Source: Conus ventricosus (taxonomy: Eukaryota > Mollusca > Gastropoda > Neogastropoda > Conidae). From it: a DNA stretch of 64,000 nt. Where the stretch lies: contig CM031601.1 in assembly GCA_018398815.1 (NCBI GenBank), positions 35,942,353-36,006,352 on the forward strand. The letters are read 5' to 3'. How positions within the stretch are numbered: the first letter of the stretch is position 1; every line of letters starts with the position of its first letter. Of this stretch, positions 43,812 through 54,060 are shown piece by piece. The notes under the pieces are model-generated. The model had not been told where the DNA came from and ran no database searches. It was given only the letters and a program-made list of their open reading frames with translations. Position numbers and translations under genes: made by a program.

Positions 43812-44228
43812 ATGTCTCGAGGGCCAGAATCAAAAGCGCAGCTAGCTCCTAAATGCACTGCAGCAGAGCTAAAAGACCTAGCAGACACAGCCGAGTTTGA
43901 TCTGATAGGGGTGATAGGAAATGTCTATGGATTTGAATACACAGATGATGGGGTTTACAAACGAACAGAAATTGAAGACAAAAAACGACAGCAATATCCT
44001 AAACTAGAACAAATAACAAATCTAGAAACAACTGATTACGGTAAATATGAATACAGGCTTTATAGACAAGACAATAACTGGGTCTTGCGTCCTGAAATTA
44101 ACTGGGATTTTAAATTTGACTTACGAAGCCCCAATGTATACTTTGATAAAAAACACAATTTTAGAAAAGCTTTGAATGCAGGTCCCTTTCTTGCTAGTCT
44201 TGTCCCAGGAACACAACATAAATTTTAA
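43812..44228 (+). CDS. Polinton SRGPE-type gene, truncated (copy B)
   Basis: ATG 43812 opens MSRGPESKAQLAPKC, then AEFDLIGVIGNVYGFEYTDD, YEYRLYRQDNNWVLRP and a C-terminal GPFLASLVPGTQHKF before sequence changes to the LINE fragment. The 139 clean codons have no frameshift. In copy C the gene continues for about 150 more codons, so roughly half is missing here. Follows the ATPase closely. Conserved in all three copies; I do not know its function, and a virion role is only inferred from position. Confidence 0.65.
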   Translation: MSRGPESKAQLAPKCTAAELKDLADTAEFDLIGVIGNVYGFEYTDDGVYKRTEIEDKKRQQYPKLEQITNLETTDYGKYEYRLYRQDNNWVLRPEINWDFKFDLRSPNVYFDKKHNFRKALNAGPFLASLVPGTQHKF

Positions 44229-44465
44229 AAAAAAAAAACCAACTTTCACACATCTCATTAAATGACATCGTCTAGAAACGCACCAGAAATTGCATTAAAA
44301 ATCTTTCTTCCGTAAAATCTTAAATCAGATGAAAAATGTTAATCTCTCTCAAAAACTCAAGGATCACATCAGGCGGGACATCCCTGAACAGGATCTTCAT
44401 GGACTCCGCTGTAAAATGTTTGTGTCTCACATCGTGCAAGTCCCAACACTCTAAAAGAACATGTT
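44229..44465 (-). mobile_element. Fragment of the same LINE family
   Basis: Nearly identical to 35454-35711 of the LINE at 35362-37914, including the A tract and the segment that encodes the C-terminal CCHC-like tail. Here the 3' (TTATC)n tail is absent and both ends are abrupt. It sits exactly where about 1.6 kb of Polinton (rest of the SRGPE gene, the next gene and the integrase C-terminus) is missing relative to copy A. Confidence 0.85.
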
Positions 44466-45150
44466 TTTAATTTGATTGCGTTTACTGGTTTAAGGCCTGT
44501 TGCTTTAAATTCTTCATTGTTCATGGCACGTAAGACTGCTGGCAATCTCCTAACCCATTCTGTGTTGCGTTCTCTATCCGTAATTTCTCTGTGATATTGA
44601 TAGGTAAACAGACGTTCAGCTGGATTCTTATTAAAGTTTTCTACTAGGGCTTGTGATCGATGGTTGCCTGGGATCCCTCTCTTAACTGTAACATGTCGCT
44701 TTAAAAACAGCTGGTTTACAGAACCTTTAAACTCTTTTCCATCATCAACTTGAATCATCCTAGGATACTTTAATGGGCCTCGCATGTATATTTGTTGTAA
44801 AGCCACAGCCACAGCAGTTGAGCTTTTATCCGTTAAAGGTTCAGCGTCTTTATACCTTGAAGCCATGTCAACAACTGTCAGAGCATACTTAAACTTTTTT
44901 CTTCTAACTTTGTCATGTGGAAGATACAGCAAGTCCATCTGGTGGGTGTCATTTGGAACTGAGTTAACAAATCTAGGCCTTATTATTCTTTTTGGGCAGG
45001 CAGATATATTTGCCAAATTGCCTGTTTGAAAGCCAGTCTTTCGCATCTGATTCAGACACTCTAGCAGCTTTACTCAGTTTTTCAATAGCAGTCTTTCCTT
45101 TCCAATACCCTTTAGGAGAAATAATATATTTTATCCATATTTTAAATGCA
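44466..45150 (-). pseudogene. Polinton rve-type integrase, C-terminus missing (copy B)
   Basis: The N-terminal part reads KYIISPKGYWKGKTAIEKL and KAARVSESDAKDW, then a 1-base frameshift at an A run near 44985 leads to RPRFVNSVPNDTHQMDLLYL. The catalytic core follows: YALTVVDMASRYKDAEPL (first D), MIQVDDGKEFKGS (second D, DDGKEF) and AERLFTYQYHR with the downstream E region in VENFNKN. This is the DDE-type retroviral-like integrase fold of Polintons. It ends abruptly at KPVNAIKLK where the LINE fragment starts, so about 60 residues are missing compared with copy C. Confidence 0.85.
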
Positions 45151-45157
45151 TTTTATT

Positions 45158-45566
45158 TTACACAAGAAAGTGAGCAACAAGATAGACTGAGGTCATGCCA
45201 ACTACAATAAAAACTATCTCTGCAGTCTTCTGTTCCTCAGATGGTTCATAAAAGTCAGACAGTTCTGGCGGTGGCGATGTTAGAAACTTCTTTTCCTGTC
45301 ACTAAGTAATACTCATTCATTGCGTCATCAACGTCTGTAAATGTGTGCTCTGCATGGCCCTGTTCTCTTAACCTTTTATTAATAAAGTCTAAGTGAGCAA
45401 TTCGTCTTTTCTCATAAGCGTCTCTTGCCTTGGCTAAATCTTCCATTGCCTTGTTATGACGTTCTCTCTTTTCATCAGACCGCAATTTACTAAACATATA
45501 ATTGCTTCCAGAGAAGGCCAAAGCATTAACAATAGCTCCTCCCACCATCAGAACCAATCCAGACAT
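45158..45566 (-). pseudogene. Polinton conserved protein with two hydrophobic ends (copy B)
   Basis: ATG 45566 gives MSGLVLMVGGAIVNALAF, a hydrophobic segment, then SNYMFSKL and a highly charged helical region (AMEDLAKARDAYEKRRIAHL, DFINKRL) and TFTDVDDAMNEYY. A 1-base shift near 45270 leads to ELSDFYEPSEEQKTAEI and a C-terminal hydrophobic helix FIVVGMTSVYLVAHFLV with stop at 45158. Total about 135 codons. The ALAF.GSNY, RLDFIN-like and LSDFY.PS words match a conserved Polinton ORF I recall from cnidarians; its role is unknown, possibly virion-membrane or scaffold. Present in copies A and C just upstream of integrase. Confidence 0.65.
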
Positions 45567-45601
45567 CTTTTTATAAATTATTTTCTTATGAATTAATCTT
45601 T

Positions 45602-45829
45602 CTATGCATTAATATTTTCTGGGATAATCCCCTGTGTAACAAGAAAGTCTTTTGAGGCAATCCCTGCAGTAATTACAACTATAACCTTAACAACATCCTC
45701 AATGTCTAACCTTCCTAGGTCAGCCGGCCTCATTTTAAACATGTTTTTTGCTAACACGCTATAGCCTATACTAAGGCCGCCAATCACAGCAGAATGGTAA
45801 ATCGTATTGATAATCTTTTTTTCACTCAT
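45602..45829 (-). CDS. Polinton small membrane protein, MSEKKII type (copy B)
   Basis: ATG 45829 is chosen because MSEKKIINTIYH is shared with copy C. The upstream in-frame ATG only adds sequence from the neighbour's end. The 75 codons hold AVIGGLSIGYSVLAKNMF, DLGRLDIEDVVKVIVVITAG and end GIIPENINA. Two hydrophobic segments flank a short acidic middle. Its sequence layout resembles the next gene (MSLTLVN type), suggesting an old duplication. Intact here. Function unknown. Confidence 0.65.
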   Translation of the reverse strand: MSEKKIINTIYHSAVIGGLSIGYSVLAKNMFKMRPADLGRLDIEDVVKVIVVITAGIASKDFLVTQGIIPENINA

Positions 45830-45836
45830 CTTTTTA

Positions 45837-46064
45837 CTAACTAAAAAAATAATTAAAATAATCATAATACGAAAGACTGTCTATGTGCTTTTTAATCAGA
45901 TAATCTTTTGTTGTTAAAGCTAAAAATAAGGTTGCAACTAGTTTTGGCGAATCTTCTATCTTTCCCATGTTGGGCGGTTTTATTCCTAACAAACATTTTG
46001 CAAGGGTTGAATAAACTATAACACCAACGATAGGCACTGCATAATTAACCAGCGTTAAACTCAT
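45837..46064 (-). CDS. Polinton small membrane protein, MSLTLVN type (copy B)
   Basis: ATG 46064: MSLTLVNYAVPIVGVIVYST, then LAKCLLGIKPPNMGKIEDSP and LVATLFLALTTKDYLIKKHI. 75 codons, two hydrophobic segments around a conserved LAK.....P..G.IED turn, the same layout as the MSEKKII-type gene (LAKNMFKMRPADLGRLDIED). Stop only 8 bases before the next gene's start, so both are probably transcribed together. Intact. Function unknown. Confidence 0.65.
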   Translation of the reverse strand: MSLTLVNYAVPIVGVIVYSTLAKCLLGIKPPNMGKIEDSPKLVATLFLALTTKDYLIKKHIDSLSYYDYFNYFFS

Positions 46065-46639
46065 GGTTTTAAAAGTATTATATTATTTTTATTGCTTTTA
46101 AAAATGGATTGTGACGAACTATTAAAGTGTGAGGAGCAAGCAGACTACTCAGCAGACCACTGCCATAAAGAAAGATTATACTCTCTGGCTGCGTGTGGAA
46201 AAACTAGGCAGTATTTAGGCACTGAACTAAGTGTTGAACAAATCCAACAACTGTCTACTTCAGACGTTGAGAAGTACTACAGGGCTCCCAATGATGCACA
46301 TATGTGCGTCCATGATGCACTATGAGCGAAAAGGACGCACTGACAAAACGAGTAGCGAGTCCTGCGGGACTGCACTACAAAATCAGGCAAACCCCAAAAC
46401 GTGCCGCGGTCAGTGATCAAAGCTGAGCACACCACAAGCTTCGCGCGCGATTGCCTGCCGTCAAATTCAGGACAGCGTGTGCCCGCGAAAGTACAGTAAG
46501 CCGAGAAGTTGCGTAAACACTGATAGGCTCGCCTTGTGGCCCACGTCACTGAACGTTTACAGGATAACAGGATAACAATTTTATTTGTCCAAGAGATGGA
46601 AAATTCATTTTCGACAGCACAGCAGCCATATACCAGGAC

Positions 46640-46937
<298 letters not shown>

Positions 46938-47149
46938 ACAAATACATGTGCGTGCGCAGCTACAGTACACATCCACTCTCTTTAAAACATGGAACCTAAA
47001 ATTTTAAAAGTGAGCATCATCATCATCATTAAAAGCAAGCAACATACTCTATCTAAATATATTCAGTTTAATAAGATTGAAATAATAAATATGATTATTT
47101 AAGACCAGGCATCCCTCGATACATACGATTTAAACACACCACACACAAC

Positions 47150-47225
47150 GCGTGCGCGCGCGCACACACACAACCCCACACCACACACACACACACACAC
47201 ACACACACATGCACATGCGCGCGTG

Positions 47226-47276
<51 letters not shown>

Positions 47277-47342
47277 CACACACACACTCACACACACAGC
47301 ACGCACACACACACGCACGCACGCCGCGCGCGCACGCGCACA
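47150..47342. repeat. CA/CG microsatellite
   Basis: (CA)n with CGCG-rich interruptions. Confidence 0.97.
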
Positions 47343-47626
47343 AATTGTTTTAAGAACCGGCAAAGATAAAAGTAGCGACATTCAGCTGTTCATCATGTGC
47401 ATGGACGGATCCTGTTGTACAGTCTGATGGCACTGGGGAGGAATGAGTTGGAGAGTCTGTCTGTCCGTGCTCTGACACTCAGCAGTCTGCCAGAGTCCCT
47501 CACCGACCTCCGAGAGTCCAGATCACTGTGCAAGGGGTGTGATGGGTCACCGAGGATTGCCTGCACACGTCTCAGCACTTTCGTCTCGTAGAGATCGTGG
47601 AGGCCGGCCACATCCAACCCGATCAC
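47343..47626 (-). pseudogene. LINE RT C-terminal fragment (CR1/L2-like)
   Basis: Minus strand: KVLRRVQAILGDPSHPLHSD, then SRRSVRDSGRLLSVRARTDR and LSNSFLPSAIRLYN. D..HPLH plus R..NSF.P.AI..LN is the typical last part of CR1/L2-group LINE ORFs. Different family from the LINE at 35362. About 80 codons, no RT core. Confidence 0.7.
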
Positions 47627-47771
47627 TCAGTCGACCGGCTGACTTTTTCAGACTGTGGCGCCCGCCGCCACTAATTAACCAATTCGATGACTCACAAGTT
47701 GTAACAATCGCGTGCACAAGCGTAGGCGAACGAAGCAGAAAGGAAGTTCACGGCTATTGCATCTCGCAAAT

Positions 47772-47891
47772 ATGTCGTTGCTTCAGTGGTTGGGCGCTCC
47801 TAAAAAACGCAAAGAAACATCTGAAGATGCTACAGACAGTGAATCGTCGATTCCTAAAGAAATACCTACAGCAACACCACCTAACAAGAAA
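47772..47891 (+). pseudogene. Transposase N-terminal remnant in DNA transposon 5
   Basis: MSLLQWLGAPKKRKETSED, then a S/T/P-rich acidic stretch ending PNKK, followed by a T run and a GA repeat. The opening matches that of DNA transposon 3 in style (MSL..WL..KRK). No zinc finger follows. Confidence 0.45.
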
Positions 47892-48405
47892 TTTTTTTTT
47901 TTTAAGAAATGTTTTCAGAGAGAGAGAGAGAGAGAGAGGTTCATTTACTCTGAAATGTTCAGATTATCAAGCCGATAATTAAAAAAGCAAGAAATACTAC
48001 ATTTTCTGTATTGGTTAATTTTGTTCATGGGGACTCTCTATACCCCCTCTGGGACCCTCTATAGCATCAGTGAAGGAGTCCCTGGGACCCCCTGTCTGTC
48101 AGTACAAATGGCAGCCCTGTACTACGCTAGGTACGAAGCACAGCTAGGGTCAAAAATGGTTAGATCAGTAGGTCAGACAATGATTAGTTTATATGCTAAG
48201 TTAGTAAGTAAGATGGCGCCGGTTGATTCAGAAGAAGATTTAAAATATGACTTATCACAAGATCCGGTTTTAAACAAGTCCCTAGAAACTCTTGCATGTG
48301 ACATGTATTACAGATTTGGGACTATGTTATGCCCATTCATCATGGGATTAATTACTTTTAATCATATTAATTTTGATCATATTAAATTTAATCGCAATAA
48401 AAAAA

Positions 48406-48805
48406 ATGAGCGAGAAGAAGACGCCGCAGGACAGTCCGCAGGAGCAGAATGTACCACAAGTGAGTAGTGTTACCAAGTCTAAAAGTCCTGGATGTGTTGA
48501 GGCTGGGCGTAAACTAGCTAAATAGAACAGACTGCAAAAAGCAAACCAATCAGCAAAACAAAAATTGTTAGATAGTAATACAACATCGCCACCCCCACCA
48601 CCAACAACACAATCACAATCAAACGATAAGATGTATCATTATGTACTGGGAGCTGCTGTTGTTGCTGGGGGTGGTTTTTTTGGCATACAAATACCTAACA
48701 CCATACTTAGCAACAAAGTCACAAGCCCCCACAGTAAAAGAAGAAGAACCAGCTTCTGCAAAAAAAGTACAACCTCCTGCCGTAGACCCATTTTCTATGG
48801 AATAG
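48406..48805 (+). pseudogene. Polinton single-TM protein (copy B)
   Basis: ATG 48406: MSEKKTPQDSPQEQNVPQVS, a K-rich region, an in-frame TAG near 48522, then PPPPPTTQSQSND and the hydrophobic YHYVLGAAVVAGGGFF. A 1-base change at a T7 run then leads to AYKYLTPYLATKSQAP and a C-terminus AVDPFSME with stop 48803-48805. About 130 codons: charged N-terminus, proline-rich linker, one TM helix, short acidic tail. Convergent with PolB across the repeat spacer. Conserved in all copies; function unknown, membrane topology inferred. Confidence 0.6.
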
Positions 48806-48825
48806 TTTTTTAATGAACTAAATAA

Positions 48826-49012
48826 AGTTAAGAACTAGGTAACTACAAGTTTAAGTACAAGTTAAGTTAGTTATAGAAAGTACTTTTTAAGTTAAGTGCA
48901 AGTAAATTACAAAGTTATGTTAAGTTCTTGTTAAGTTCTTGTTAGGTTCTTAAGTAAGTACTAGTTAGGTTCTTAAGTTAAGTACTAGTTAAGTACAAGC
49001 TAGGTTTTTAAG
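48826..49012. repeat. Degenerate AAGTACTAGTTAGG repeats between convergent genes (copy B)
   Basis: Repeated words AAGTACTAGTTAGGTTCTTA, AAGTTAAGTAC and GTTAAGTTCTTG fill the space between the stops of the TM-protein gene and PolB. AGTACT and ACTAGT are palindromic. The same type of spacer is at 59301-59564 and 9369-9604, so it belongs to the element. Confidence 0.75.
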
Positions 49013-50828
49013 TTAAGTACAGGCCAAGTCAGTCAAGTTAGTTTTCCAATGATCTATAGCATATGAAAACTCGTAACTGCAGGGAGTTCTCTTGTTATTG
49101 TTAGAGACTAGTGATTTCTTGTTAACAGCAGTTGTGTTTACTTGATGAAGAGTAGAGCGCAGATTAACATTTGTGCAATGAAATACTTTGTCTTCAAAGA
49201 GAGCCTTCTTGTAGTCATCGTGAGTTACATTTTTTTTGACAACTTCTTTACTTATGCCCTTAGCCTTCTTTATTACAGAAGTCTGAGTAGCAACGCTATA
49301 CATCTTTGACCGTAAGCCAACATATTCTTGTATAACTGTCCCATTAAGTTCATCCTTCATCTTTCCAATCACTTTCTTGTTCACAGTTGAATGTAAAAGC
49401 GAATCTTTCGGATAGTCGCATGTGTCGTACCACCCATCAGCTCCTTTGGCTACCTCGGTTTCTAAATCCTTATAGAAGTCTTCAGTTGGAACATCCAAAA
49501 TAAAAGAGTCAGTGTCTGTGTAAAGAACTCTAGATTCTGGGTACAGTGGTTTAAAGTAGTCGTACAGAAATTCTAGCATTAACAATTTAGACAACTCTAA
49601 CACAGTAAACCCAATAAACACCGGTTTGTCTAACGTAACATCCTTTTTCTTCATCATAATGCCAACTAGGCTGTCGTTAAATCTTCTAAAGTCTTGATAG
49701 TTAGGTTTAGAGACCAGCTTAATTGCTTGTTTTTCTTTTGTAACTAATTTCACATCTTTACGCTTGTGTGGGTCTTATCAAAACAGCTCTTATTCATCAG
49801 TTTAAAGAAGTCTTTTTCTGAAGCGTCGGTGGCTTGGGTTCTAAGATTAGTATTCTTCATGATGTATGGTCTCATGAAAGGCTCTTGGTCAAACTTTATT
49901 ATTCTGTGAACGGCTGTTAGTTTCAGTCCATGTCTTAAGTAAAACTGTAACAGCCGGAAATGACACACATATTTAGTCTTGTGTCGAAGATTAGGCACAA
50001 GTTTAGGAGGTTCGATGGGACTCATCTTTAATCTTTCTGCGGCTAGGGGGTAATCGTTGTGGAGATCATGTAGTTCATGAGGATATTCCAAGTCTACTTC
50101 TAGAATAAAACCATGCTGTCGATCTGACGTCAAACTGTCCAACCACTTTAATGCTCCTTGAATATTATTTGTAACCATGCCCAGTATACATCCTGAAGTT
50201 ACGTAATGGAAGCGGCTGACTCATGGCCCATCCATACAGATTGTTGTCGTCTAAGTACATTAGATAGTTGGATGGTTTGGTGGGGTCACAGTCGTCTAAA
50301 TACTTGTTGTTGGCTTTACAGTAAGGATGTGAGGCCATGCTAATACCTCCCCTTAGGCCGTCTTCAATCATCTGAAGTGTGGGTAGATCAGAAATTAAGT
50401 CAATCTTGATGTTTGTAGACTTTAAGAATGCATCCCAAGACAACCCTGGGGCAGAGATGTAATGTGATGAGTCTAGACAGTAGTGTTTCATGCAAGTAGA
50501 TCTGTAATTTTCAAACACGTCTGCCAATAAACACACGTCAGCCATTAGACACTGATCGTGATAGTCGCCCATTGTTTGGCAGTGTAATTCTGTCCAGGCT
50601 TTCTGTGCGCATTCATATTCAGAGTCAGTTATGTCTTTCCCTCTAAGACTAGAAAAGAAAGCGCCTTTAGGAGGAAGCGAGTCTTCATCAAACCTATCCC
50701 ACGAGTTCATGTATTCATAAGGATAGACGCCTTTACGCACTAAAGATGGGTCAAAATATTGTTTAGTGATTGGACAGTCTTGTAGAGATCCCGCTAATTT
50801 ATCCAAACTAGCCATCAATGCTGGGCAG

Positions 50829-50931
50829 ATAAGATAAGATAAGATAAGATAATGTTGCTTATAGCCCAGCCGACCGCAGAGGGCCACATCAGGGCTGTCA
50901 CCACGTTAAAATCAACTCACCAGTCATTTAG
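50829..50931 (-). mobile_element. 103-bp LINE 3' tail inserted in PolB
   Basis: Same 3' UTR as 35362-35450 with (TTATC)n tail (GATAA repeats on +), flanked by 11-bp duplication ATGCTGGGCAG at 50818-50828 and 50932-50942. An extremely 5'-truncated insertion of the LINE family described at 35362. Confidence 0.93.
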
Positions 50932-50949
50932 ATGCTGGGCAGAGTCATA

Positions 50950-51006
50950 AGAAAAGATAAGATAATGTTGCATGCACTCAGGTTCACACGTTAAAATCAA
51001 CTCACC
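50950..51006 (-). mobile_element. Second LINE 3' tail next to the gap
   Basis: AAGATAAGATAATGTTGC, an altered middle (ATGCACTCAGGTTCACACG), then TTAAAATCAACTCACC up to the N run. It is another copy of the LINE tail with an internal deletion, about 20 bp from the first. The far end is in the gap. Confidence 0.75.
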
Positions 51007-51106
51007 NNNNNNNNNNNNNNNNNNNNNNNNNNNNNNNNNNNNNNNNNNNNNNNNNNNNNNNNNNNNNNNNNNNNNNNNNNNNNNNNNNNNNNNNNNNNNN
51101 NNNNNN
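51007..51106. other. Assembly gap, 100 N
   Basis: Exactly 100 N, a placeholder. It interrupts PolB of copy B near a repeated LINE tail. Confidence 0.99.
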
Positions 51107-51435
51107 ACGGTGCCACGACCGCACCGAGGCCACGCGAGCCGGAACTCAACACAAAAATCCTGTTGTTTCCGGCCCCGCGAGCTCGGTTCGTCTTCGTCAC
51201 CGAGGTAGATTTCTGGCATTGCGGTCCGGTACATGCTTATAAAAGTAGAGCGATGAGTGAGAAAGTATCAGTGTTCCCAAAGAGAGTTACCCTGATTGAG
51301 CGACTGGCATGGAAGGCAAAATAAAAGGAGAAAAACTCTGCTTCGTCCACTGCGTCCTTCTATGACTGGCTGCTGTCCCTTGTTCCTGCACACCTCACCA
51401 TCTGCCTGACTTCACCTCACACCCCGACCCCTCCA
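51107..51435. other. Unassigned start of contig 3
   Basis: GC-richer than what follows (CCACGACCGCACCGAGGCC). No match to other parts of the window and no coding motif. A short plus-strand frame at 51252 (MSEKVSVFPKRVTLIERLAW) may be a gene remnant but cannot be supported. Confidence 0.35.
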
Positions 51436-51439
51436 AACC

Positions 51440-52440
51440 ATCACATATGGCTACCTAAAAAAAGAAAGGAAAGAGAAAGATATATCAGGGAAATACAAAC
51501 CCAAACGTCTCACACAGGACTTAAAGCGGAGGTGCAAGAACGAGTTAAAGATGAGGCAGAACAGAAGCATTTGGCAACAGTTCAGCATCCCACTAGATTT
51601 TGACCTGTTTAAAAGACGCATATGCCATATTACCAAGCGCACTAAAAAAAAAAACTTACTTGTGAACTGACATTTAAATCCTAGAGGTTTTCTGTCTGTC
51701 GTTCAGTTGAAGACCCTTAAGCTAAATACACATTAAGCGACAACTCACTTGAGTTTGATGTAGTTACTAACCCTGGACAGGCTAGAACAATCTTAACCCA
51801 GTATAAAAGTAAAACGGTTCTATTAATATGAAAAACGTTAAGCACGCCAAACAGAAAACAGAAACCAACGAGACACTCTCAGGAACATACTTCTAAACAG
51901 GCTCTGAAGTCTTTAAAAGGAAATATTGTTCATGTTTACTGAAGAACAACTCCTTTCAGAGAGAAACAGAAGTGTTAACTATAATCCAAAAAATGAGAAG
52001 GTTGACTGTGTAATAAATGGCAAAAAGACTGAACGGTTGTAATCAGGTCGCGGACTTTTACCTCACCCAACACTTTGATGAAATAAGAAAGTTTCGCTGT
52101 AGGTAGGGGCAAAGGGAACCTGCAGTTGAACGTGTAAGATTCAAAACATCGCCCTTTAGATGTAAGACTTGAAGACTACTTAAGAAGAAAATATAGGTCT
52201 GTGGATACATTTTTAGATATCCACATTTGACAACCAGATTGTTTTGGAAGTGAGAAAGGATAGGACAAGAATGGTACAACACAAAAAATTCACAAGAAAG
52301 CAGACGGGACGAACCCAATACAAATGCATGTTTTTATGGGTATGTGCTGCTCATTAAACATTGAAGAAAACAGGACTAAAAGAATGTGGCCTTATTAAAC
52401 ATGTGAAAAAATATACTAATAAAAACAGAAGGAAAGCATG
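51440..52440 (+). pseudogene. Putative Polinton capsid-like protein (copy C)
   Basis: Aligned to the reverse of copy A 16860-17880 and to copy B from 51744 on. Readable short segments: SIPLDFDLFK near 51590, KYTLSDNSLEFDVVTNPG near 51720-51765, then the EGTTPF/FYNP region near 51950-51990 broken by indels. The capsid-like identity rests on recalled motifs (IPLDF, LEF..VT.P, FYNPKI) of the large conserved Polinton ORF. The N-terminal third is missing. Confidence 0.45.
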
Positions 52441-52444
52441 AAGT

Positions 52445-53060
52445 TCTAAACGCAAAAGAACCGCACTGCTCACTATATCTGCTGCGGGATTACTGGGTGT
52501 GGGAAAACATTCTTCGTACTTGATTATAACAAACAATATACAGTTTTCAATACGAGGCACATTGTTATATTCTGCACAACCATTAAAGCACAACAAGTCT
52601 AAACAAAAGAAAAGGAAGTTTATTTGGACATGACATAAATATTTCTAGTTGATCCTAGCGACAAAAATGAGTCGACTGTTTAGAATAATTACTAATAGAC
52701 TATTTAGGGAACACTGAAACAACCGTTTAATTAATGATAGACAGTTCGGCTGAACGAGACATTGTTAAAAAAGAAAAGCTCTGTCAAGCAAGCATTTAGT
52801 GGCCCCACGCCATTAGAAATATCTGGTGTGGGCTCATGTAACAAAAAATATAATGCTGGTCTTAAAAGACATATCGATCGCAAGGATAAAAAATCAGTTG
52901 TAAAAGTATACACTAAGGACAAAAGGATAGTATTTGGAAGAATGTAATAAGAGAAAATTATATAATAAGGGACAAAGATGAGCTAAAAAAATAAAAGATC
53001 AGTTAGAACATACTAAGCACGCTAAGCTATGCATACGGACCTGACGCTCCAGTTCGAACG
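52445..53060 (+). pseudogene. A32-like packaging ATPase (copy C)
   Basis: The Walker A region reads GITGCGKT with correct GxxxxGKT spacing near 52490-52513, then FVLDY and HIVIFCTTIK. The Walker B region near 52735 is disturbed (IDSSAERDIVKK-like). KDKKSVVKVYTKDK near 52880 and KHAKLC near 53010 complete it. Many indels; same position after the capsid-like gene as in copy B. Confidence 0.7.
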
Positions 53061-53142
53061 CGTTTTGTTTAATTGTAGATTGAATAATATTGATTAGCTA
53101 AATACACATTGGATAATTATAATTTGTTTAATATAAAAAATA

Positions 53143-53994
53143 ATAGTCTCGGGGGCCCAGAACCAAAACGCTGCCGCCAAGCTCCTAAGAGCAACTGCAG
53201 AAGAGCTAAAAGACCAGGAGACACAACTGAGTTTGATATAATAGGAGTGGCCATGGAAAAAGGTTTATATGGATTTGAGTACACAGATGATGGTGTAAAC
53301 AAACGACCAGAAAATGAAGACAAAAAACGACCGCAAAATTCCTATACCCTAGAATAGATAAGAAATTTAAGGGCAAACGATTTGCAAACGCGAATACAAA
53401 CTTCAATAAAAGAGAGAATGGCTTATGGGCGATGCATCCTGAAAATGACATGTAATTTAAAGTAATGAAAACTACGAAGCCCCAATGTAAACTATGAAAA
53501 GTAAAACAATTTAAGAAAGGCATTTAATGCAGGCCCCTATTCCTTTCTGTTAGCCTGGTTCCATGAACACAACAGAAAAAGCGATATGAACTAACTAAGG
53601 CGAGGTCGGAATAATGTCTACAGAGAGAAAGCCAGTCCTAATGCTAAGTTGGTGGCGACACCAGAAGGCATTACAATTTACCCCACCGCTAAAATCACTA
53701 CCTATCAAATGGACGATAAAATGATTTCGCTTAATTATTACTCCGAGGGAGGGCGAAACTAGTAATGCCAGAACACATGCCTTTATTAGAGGCATACAAA
53801 TAAAGGCTGACAACTTAGAGTGCCCCCTTTGTAAGCTGTTATTGTTAATTACAAAAACGGAGATGAAATAAACGCCCATGCATCATCTACAAGGTACTGT
53901 TATGGTTGACAAAGACAAAACTAACAGTACATCTACGACATTAATTTCATTAAAGTATGTGATTTAATTGCGTTTTACTCTGAATGAGAAGAGT
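53143..53994 (+). pseudogene. Polinton SRGPE-type gene, full length (copy C)
   Basis: GGPEPKRCRQAPK opens it, then TEFDIIGVAMEKGLYGFEYT and DDGVNKRPE. After several frame changes come KLVATPEGITIYPTAKIT, DKMISLNYYSEGG and HAFIRGIQIKADNLE (53640-53825) and IKVCDLIAFYSE with stop near 53994. About 280 codons. The second half, missing in copy B, is beta-rich in appearance. The function is unknown to me; location among virion-type genes suggests a structural role. Confidence 0.55.
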
Positions 53995-54060
53995 GCAGCC
54001 TAGAAGGATTACTAAGAAAATATAAATAATAAAAAATAACAAAAATAATCAATTTTAAAA

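Larger units (their letters stand above)
49013..51006 (-). pseudogene. Protein-primed DNA polymerase B, C-terminal two thirds (copy B)
   Basis: From the gap downward: DSAQHL, [LINE tails], SLDKLAGSLQDCPITKQYFD, YHDQCLMADVCLLADVFENY (exonuclease III), LMYLDDNNLYGWAMSQPLP (palm motif A with the D..LYG of protein-primed PolB), FKLMNKSCFDK and KLVSKPNYQDFRRF (motif B region), LYTDTDSFILDV (motif C, YTDTDS). Ends NLTDLACT, stop at 49013. Frameshifts near 50170 and 49750. The exonuclease I/II part and zinc insert lie beyond the gap. Copies the linear element from a terminal protein primer, as known for the family. Confidence 0.9.
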
